DNA of 5,898 nucleotides from Lysobacterales bacterium CG02_land_8_20_14_3_00_62_12 (GTDB lineage Bacteria; Pseudomonadota; Gammaproteobacteria; Xanthomonadales; Ahniellaceae). A program made the translations under genes and the position numbers. Location of the stretch: NCBI GenBank assembly GCA_002785585.1, contig PEUI01000241.1:177-6074 (forward strand). Reading direction: 5' to 3'. Below the pieces are notes generated by a model. That model did no database searches. It saw only the letters and a program-made list of their open reading frames with translations, and was not told the origin of the DNA. This document shows, in pieces, positions 1 through 3,357 of the stretch; the first letter of the stretch is position 1; each line of letters starts with the position of its first letter.

Positions 1-147
1 GCGGGCGACGCAGCCATGCACGCGCTGGGGATCGACAGCGCGGAAGACCTCTTCCTGTTGATGGCGCAAGCCCACCTGCCGATGCCGCGATTGCCGGAGG
101 CCGTCACGCACGACATGGTCGATCAACTGAAATCGCTGGCAAACTGA
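1..147 (+). CDS. C-terminal part of a probable antitoxin (5' end outside window)
   Basis: The frame is open from the first base and ends at TGA 145-147, giving the last 48 residues of a protein whose start lies upstream. The visible part includes GIDSAEDLFLLMAQAHLPMP and ends in MVDQLKSLAN. It looks helical and amphipathic, with no recognisable catalytic motif. The main evidence for its role is context: it ends 10 nt before a PIN-domain gene in the same direction, the usual arrangement of an antitoxin preceding its toxin in type II toxin-antitoxin operons. In that arrangement the antitoxin N-terminus, here missing, normally binds DNA and the C-terminus wraps the toxin. I do not recognise the family. 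That it is coding is well supported; the antitoxin role is inferred. Confidence 0.55.
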   Translation, partial: AGDAAMHALGIDSAEDLFLLMAQAHLPMPRLPEAVTHDMVDQLKSLAN

Positions 148-157
148 GCCGCTCGCG

Positions 158-682
158 ATGGCCGCGAACATCGCTCTGCTGCCCGACGCCGGGCCGCTCA
201 TCACGCTGGCCTATGCCGATGCGCTCGACCTTTTGTTCAAACCCGGCTGGCCGATTGTGCTGGTCGATATGGTGCTGCACGAAGTGACGCGCAACCAGAC
301 GCCGACCAGCGAGAAACTGGCGCAGTGGGCCGCCGCCGGTCAGGTATCGGTGCGCACAACCCGCACCTTCCAGCATCACCAGCAAATGCTGGCAGCAAAC
401 CCCGCCGCCGCCCGCACCGCCGATCTCGGCGAACTGGCGATCCAGGAAACCATGAACGACTTCGCTCTGGATCAGCCGCAACAAACCGGTGTGTTCCTGT
501 TCGAGGATCACAAGATCGCCCGCACCAGCTTTTTGTTACCGGACAACTGCCGCAAGATCAGCACGCGCGCCTACCTGTTGTTTCTGGAGCAGCAAGGCTG
601 GCTTGAGTCGGCAGCGGATATCGAGCGCCGCGCCATCCAGGCCGGGCGCAGTTTTTCAAAGCTGCGGTTCCCGCCCGATTGA
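158..682 (+). CDS. PIN-domain protein, probable VapC-like ribonuclease toxin
   Basis: This 174-aa protein has the acidic pattern of a PIN domain. D10 lies in LLPDAGPLITL, E42 in VLHEVTR, D89 and E92 in ADLGELAIQE, and E116/D117 follow a hydrophobic strand in VFLFEDHKIAR. These residues would coordinate Mg2+ or Mn2+ for RNA cleavage. PIN proteins next to small antitoxins usually act as endoribonucleases on tRNA, rRNA or mRNA; the target here cannot be read from sequence. The C-terminal 35 residues (SAADIERRAIQAGRSFSKLR) are basic and lie outside the core fold. The protein is longer than many VapC toxins (about 130-140 aa), closer to the DUF3368-like PIN branch. The start ATG at 158 follows the upstream stop by 10 nt with no clear Shine-Dalgarno sequence, suggesting translational coupling. 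All acidic positions are present, so it is probably functional. Confidence 0.8.
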   Translation: MAANIALLPDAGPLITLAYADALDLLFKPGWPIVLVDMVLHEVTRNQTPTSEKLAQWAAAGQVSVRTTRTFQHHQQMLAANPAAARTADLGELAIQETMNDFALDQPQQTGVFLFEDHKIARTSFLLPDNCRKISTRAYLLFLEQQGWLESAADIERRAIQAGRSFSKLRFPPD

Positions 683-683
683 A

Positions 684-780
684 TTGACCACGGAACACAC
701 GGAATACACGGAAAAAGCAAAACACGTTCCTTGCCTTTCCTTCCGCGTATTCGGTGTATTCCGTGTATTCCGTGGTTCAA
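684..780. repeat. Large inverted repeat of 9-nt units (CCACGGAATACACGG type)
   Basis: The left arm 688-714 is three 9-nt units (ccacggaac, acacggaat, acacggaaa). The right arm 741-776 is four complementary units (ttccgcgta, ttcggtgta, ttccgtgta, ttccgtggt). The outer ends ttga (684-687) and ttcaa (776-780) also pair, so the element can form a stem of roughly 30 bp with a few mismatches around a loop of about 26 nt. It begins 1 nt after the PIN gene's stop codon. I recall near-identical CACGGAATACACGG palindromes scattered through many environmental bacterial genomes, where they produce spurious short proteins. It could act as a bidirectional transcription barrier between the PIN gene and the converging transposase remnant. 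There is no T-run typical of an intrinsic terminator. Confidence 0.85.
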
Positions 781-805
781 GAAGAGACCTGATTAGTGCC
801 CATCC

Positions 806-1065
806 TCAGCTCAAAAAATGGCTTGCTTGACGCAGAAGCGGTTCGGCGCAAGGGTGGCAGGCGATCACCGTGCGGAGCAATCGCGGCAGCATATCGTGCA
901 ACCCAAAACGACGATTAAAACGGTGACTTTAGCTTCGCCCAAATAACGGCGCGCGTACTGCTTCTGTTTGACCGCATGATAGCGGCCACTGATCGCGCGT
1001 TTGACGTTGGCCAGAAAGATGTTGACTGAAACGGGCGCCGTTGGCTTCGGCTGCTGTTGGCTCAA
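806..1065 (-). pseudogene. Frameshifted C-terminal remnant of an IS1595-like (ISXO2-type) transposase
   Basis: On the minus strand, positions 1065 down to about 931 encode FLANVKRAISGRYHAVKQ, then QYARRYLGEA. This matches the conserved end of DDE transposases of the IS1595/ISXO2 family (pattern F..VKR...G.YH.V..K...RYL.E). After YLGEA the frame is lost. The expected continuation appears in another frame from 922 to 806 as RFNRRFGLHDMLPRLLRTV, then IACHPCAEPLLR and ASHFLS, with a TGA at 806-808. One missing base between about 923 and 933 would restore a single frame. The segment just before FLANVKR also seems to lack the residues usual between VN and F in this family, so there is probably a further small deletion. 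The N-terminal two thirds, with most of the DDE catalytic core, are absent and I could not identify the terminal inverted repeats. The element is dead. The family assignment rests on remembered motifs. Confidence 0.75.
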
Positions 1066-1109
1066 GGCAAGAGCATCAAGCGCGCGGTATTGACTGGAAG
1101 TCTCCTAAG

Positions 1110-1123
1110 GAATTGTTAGCTGT
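1110..1123 (-). other. Half attC-like end (GCTAACAATTC) at the 3' end of the small membrane gene
   Basis: Read on the minus strand, the stop codon TGA is followed after one base by AGCTAACAATTC. The TAACAATTC core matches the 5' half of many integron attC sites as I know them (RYYYAAC followed by AATTC). No matching 3' half ending in GTTRRRY is visible in the next 100 nt; the transposase remnant starts within about 60 nt. The site is therefore at best a truncated attC, not a functional one. Confidence 0.35.
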
Positions 1124-1410
1124 CACGAGTTTGTCAGTCCTGCAAACCAGAGCATTGAAGTTGTCATGCATGCCAAAGTTAAAGCTCCAATTGTGAAGCG
1201 TATCGCCAGGGTCGGCACAGGCGTACCGTCTTCGGCATCGTTGATCCAAAGCGAGCCTCTGCTCATGCTCTGCACGAAACCGGCGGCAAGTACGCCACTG
1301 CTGATCAGTACAGCTGTTAGCCATATTGGTTGCGAGGTTGCCCATGAGGCAGCAAAAGAAATAACTGCAACAACAGTTGCCATAGCAATGAGCGAGAAAA
1401 ATCGGGTCAT
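1123..1410 (-). CDS. Small three-helix membrane protein of unknown function
   Basis: The gene encodes 95 residues. Hydrophobic segments at about 4-24 (FFSLIAMATVVAVISFAASW), 28-48 (PIWLTAVLISSGVLAAGFVQ) and 68-91 (LAIRFTIGALTLACMTTSML) predict three transmembrane helices. A polar loop, SRGSLWINDAEDGTPVP, lies between helices 2 and 3. The start ATG (1408-1410) is well supported by AAAGGAG on the minus strand, 6 nt upstream. I recognise no family. The sequence is less GC-rich than the genes around it, and the gene is tightly flanked by a 9-bp inverted repeat, which suggests it was acquired, possibly as an integron cassette. Such cassettes often carry short membrane proteins without known function. 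An alternative is the first helix serving as a signal anchor. That it is a real gene is likely because of the ribosome binding site; its role is unknown. Confidence 0.65.
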   Translation of the reverse strand: MTRFFSLIAMATVVAVISFAASWATSQPIWLTAVLISSGVLAAGFVQSMSRGSLWINDAEDGTPVPTLAIRFTIGALTLACMTTSMLWFAGLTNS

Positions 1411-1416
1411 GATGTG

Positions 1417-1423
1417 CTCCTTT
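1417..1423 (-). promoter_or_regulatory. Ribosome binding site of the small membrane gene
   Basis: The minus strand reads AAAGGAG, followed by 6 nt (cacatc) and ATG at 1410. This is close to an ideal Shine-Dalgarno sequence and fixes the start of the 95-aa protein. It also argues against the overlapping opposite-strand and alternative-frame readings of 1076-1444. Confidence 0.75.
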
Positions 1424-1438
1424 CAGGTTTCGGATTAC

Positions 1439-1523
1439 AGCTAACGATCAGCGTTTATCTGTCGGGCCAGCGTAGCAAAATCTGCGGCGCGGCGCACGGC
1501 GCGACAGACCGACCACGTTGGAC
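1439..1523 (-). other. Candidate attC-like recombination site
   Basis: Read on the minus strand, the 85-bp segment starts with GTCCAAC (a perfect RYYYAAC) and ends with GTTAGCT (GTTRRRY with one departure). Inside it is an 11-bp inverted repeat with one mismatch: TCTGTCGGGCC at 1458-1468 against GGCGCGACAGA at 1498-1508 on the plus strand. The outer-box and inner-stem layout, and the length, fit attC sites (about 57-141 bp). The spacers between boxes (12 and 8 nt) are longer than usual. It lies directly upstream of the small membrane gene, where the attC of a preceding cassette would be expected. The boxes are short and degenerate, so chance cannot be excluded. Confidence 0.4.
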
Positions 1524-1867
1524 TAAACCGCCTGCGCGAGGGTCGCTTTGGGGATTGTAAGTTGGGTCCTTGTGCGTGCGCGACCGGAGGGGCGAGGCAA
1601 GGCGCTTTGCCAGCGCTTGGCAACAGCGCCGAACACAATGGCGGAAGCGGCGCGGGCCCGCGCTCGAATCGTGTTCACACGAACGCAGGTACAACGGAAG
1701 TATCGGAAATTCAAACGCGCTTTCCGTGCAGCTTTGCAGGTGGCCAGAGTGGTCGCGCAAGTGTGGGTTTGGGCGCGGATCGGGCACCTGCGCTGGCCGG
1801 TAAGCCGCTTTTGGCCCGCGCTGACAAACGCGGACCCGAAATTGCGTATACCTGGACAACGATCATA
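1524..1867. other. Stretch without a convincing gene, upstream of the propeller gene
   Basis: Several frames are open here on both strands, but their translations are arginine-rich, low in hydrophobic periodicity and resemble no family. I treat the openness as a result of high GC. A weak promoter-like pair, CTGACA (1821-1826) and TATACC (1847-1852), has a 20-nt spacer, too long to be persuasive. A small imperfect inverted repeat, CAAGGCGC/GCGCTTG, lies at 1598-1619. I see no RNA gene, CRISPR array or mobile-element end. Confidence 0.5.
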
Positions 1868-1873
1868 TGGAGA
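1868..1873 (+). promoter_or_regulatory. Ribosome binding site of the propeller gene
   Basis: TGGAGA lies 7 nt before ATG 1881. It decides the start: the reading frame is open back to 1548, but only the ATG at 1881 has both this site and an immediately following signal peptide. Confidence 0.65.
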
Positions 1874-1880
1874 CCACGTC

Positions 1881-3194
1881 ATGTTGCGCATTGCCCAGCT
1901 GTTGCTCGTCGCTCTCACCGCGCTGGTATTTGCGCCCAGCCTGTTCGCTCAGCCGGTGTTGATCGGGCGCATCACCAATCCGCTCACCGACGCCCAAGCC
2001 AATGGCACGGTGCGCGACCCGGCCTTGTCTGGAGACGGTCGCTATATTTATTTTGTATCGGATGCCGGCAATCTCGGTGCGTCGAACAATGGCGGCTTGA
2101 ACCTGTTTCGCTACGACTTGAGTGCTGCCACGCCACCGGCCAATACCGTGGTTTTGGCGATGACTGGATTGGGCAACGGCAACAGTTTTGCCCCCTCGGC
2201 TTCGGCCGGTGGCAACCGCGTCGCTTTCGAGAGCCTGTCCAGCAATTTTGGCGGCGGTTCGCCGTTCACCGATGTCTTTGTGAGCGAGGCATTTCCGTTG
2301 CCGCAGGGCGAAGTCGGCTTCGACACTTTTCTGGTCAGCCGCGGTCTCGGCGGGGTGGCACCGAACGAGCAATCGCGCTTCGCGTCGATTTCCGCTGATG
2401 GCCGCTATATCGTGTTCTTTTCCGATGCTTCCAATTTGGTGGTGGGCGATAGCAACAACGCGCCAGATATTTTTCTGGCCGACGCCGATAACCTGGCCGG
2501 TGCGACCGAGCGGATCAGTGTTGATTCCAACGAGACGCCGATCAGCGGGCCGAGCCGAGCGCTCTCCAACCACGCCATTTCCAGCGACGGCCGCTATGTC
2601 GTATTCGCCGCCGATGCGGCGATTGCGGGCGCCAATCCTGGCAACCTGGAAGACGTATTCCTGCGCGACCGCAGCGCCGGCACCACCAGTCTGATCAGCC
2701 AGTGCAACGGTGGTGCGGCTTTCGTCGGCTCATCGGATCAGGCGGCGATTTCACCGAATGGTCGCTATGTGGTGTTTCGCTCGTTTGCCAATAATTGCGG
2801 CGCGGTCAGCGGCAGCCATGTTTTCATGAGGGATCGCCAGACCAATACCCTGAGCAGCCTGCCGGTGCCGCCGCAGAGCACCATCTGCGAAGAACCGCGG
2901 GTCGCCGATGACGGCGCGCTGGTCATGCAGTGCGCCAGTACCGAGGTTGGCGTTGCCCAACAGGCCTATCTGTATCGTGGCGGGTTTTTCTATCGGCTGA
3001 GCACGGCCCTGGTCAATCCCAATGGCAACAATACTTCGGGCAGCTACCTGGATCTGAGCAGCGACGGCAACAGCGTCGTCTTCGATTCGACGGCGACGGA
3101 TCTGGTCACCGGCGATACCAACGCTGTCTCCGATGTGTTTCTGACGGTGGATTTCAACGTCCTCAATCTACTGTTCACCGATGGCTTCGAATAA
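1881..3194 (+). CDS. Secreted TolB/PD40-like seven-repeat beta-propeller protein with DGFE tail
   Basis: This is a 437-aa exported protein. Residues 1-23 (MLRIAQLLLVALTALVFAPS, then LFA) form a Sec signal peptide with likely cleavage before Q24. The rest contains seven repeats of the PD40 type, consensus S.DGRYIVF.SDA.NL...N..DIFL.D. They are centred at about residues 47-80 (LSGDGRYIYFVSDAGNL), 104-133 (degenerate, SAGGNRVAFES), 167-201 (ISADGRYIVFFSDASNLV), 230-264 (ISSDGRYVVFAAD), 288-319 (ISPNGRYVVFRS), 338-366 (degenerate, VADDGALVMQ) and 389-424 (LSSDGNSVVFDSTATDLV). Seven such repeats suggest a complete seven-bladed propeller. These folds usually mediate protein or ligand contacts; no catalytic motif is visible. 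The protein ends LLFTDGFE, a short tail I associate with exported proteins of Xanthomonadales. It is followed by lptD in the same direction after 163 nt, too far to assume an operon. The specific function is unknown. Confidence 0.85.
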   Translation: MLRIAQLLLVALTALVFAPSLFAQPVLIGRITNPLTDAQANGTVRDPALSGDGRYIYFVSDAGNLGASNNGGLNLFRYDLSAATPPANTVVLAMTGLGNGNSFAPSASAGGNRVAFESLSSNFGGGSPFTDVFVSEAFPLPQGEVGFDTFLVSRGLGGVAPNEQSRFASISADGRYIVFFSDASNLVVGDSNNAPDIFLADADNLAGATERISVDSNETPISGPSRALSNHAISSDGRYVVFAADAAIAGANPGNLEDVFLRDRSAGTTSLISQCNGGAAFVGSSDQAAISPNGRYVVFRSFANNCGAVSGSHVFMRDRQTNTLSSLPVPPQSTICEEPRVADDGALVMQCASTEVGVAQQAYLYRGGFFYRLSTALVNPNGNNTSGSYLDLSSDGNSVVFDSTATDLVTGDTNAVSDVFLTVDFNVLNLLFTDGFE

Positions 3195-3200
3195 GCCGTT

Positions 3201-3255
3201 CCGGGATTGACCCGCGCCGTGGTTGCAAGCGCGCAGCTCAGCATCCGGGCTACGC
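3201..3255. repeat. Possible dispersed intergenic repeat (GTAGCCCGGATGC type)
   Basis: Between the propeller gene and lptD the plus strand has CCGGGAT (3201-3207) and ATCCGGGCTAC (3243-3253). The arms pair at six of seven positions. The reverse complement, GTAGCCCGGATGC followed later by AATCCCGG, resembles the GTAGCCCGGAT...ATCCGGG repeats I recall as common between genes of Pseudomonas and Xanthomonadales. It may help end transcription of the propeller gene. No T-run follows. The assignment is tentative. Confidence 0.4.
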
Positions 3256-3357
3256 GGGCTTTCTCGGGGCGCCGGGAAGGCCACCAGGCTGGGTATGGCG
3301 ATGGCAAAAAAACTGCAGTGATTGCAGGCGACCGCGCACTTCGGACACACTAGCGCG

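Larger units (their letters stand above)
1115..1445 (-). mobile_element. Possible solitary integron gene cassette (truncated at its attC end)
   Basis: The small membrane gene is framed by a perfect 9-bp inverted repeat, gttagctgt at 1115-1123 and acagctaac at 1437-1445. On the minus strand the unit reads GTTAGCT, a 28-nt leader with a ribosome binding site, a 95-codon gene, then AGCTAAC-AATTC one base after the stop. That is the layout of an integron cassette. The starting TTRRRY-like bases are complementary to the RYYYAA-like bases at the end because both belong to the same attC in the circular form. By hand count 1141-1440 is about 50% GC, against about 68% in a sampled line of the neighbouring propeller gene. 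No integrase gene is present. GTTAGCT departs from strict GTTRRRY at one base. Confidence 0.4.

Noticed and set aside
684..780. CRISPR array
   Set aside because: The repeat units are 9 nt, directly adjacent and arranged as an inverted pair. There are no spacers of 25-40 nt and no cas genes.
787..800. acctgattagtgcc as the terminal inverted repeat of the transposon remnant
   Set aside because: It lies where the end is expected, just after the transposase stop, but no matching opposite end is visible, so it cannot be confirmed.
571..830. Short proteins on both strands across the 9-nt repeat (for example TTEHTEYTEK and HGIHGIH peptides)
   Set aside because: These are translations of the repeat element itself, a known source of spurious small proteins.
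1166..1444. 92-codon open frame on the plus strand overlapping the small membrane gene
   Set aside because: It is the antisense of a gene with a strong ribosome binding site and clear membrane helices, and it has no ribosome binding site of its own.
1821..1852. CTGACA / TATACC promoter for the propeller gene
   Set aside because: The 20-nt spacer and two mismatches in the -10 box make it weak. It is mentioned only in the description of the leader region.
1523..1918. Minus-strand open frame whose TAG abuts the attC-like GTCCAAC, as a preceding cassette gene would
   Set aside because: The position is suggestive, but the translation is arginine-rich and low in structure, has no ribosome binding site that I can see, and begins antisense inside the propeller's signal peptide. 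A second cassette gene is not supported.
3313..3327. CTGCA-GTGAT-TGCAG hairpin upstream of lptD as an operator or terminator
   Set aside because: The stem is only 5 bp and the preceding A-run is short. This is easily reached by chance, and I see no nearby convincing promoter or T-run.
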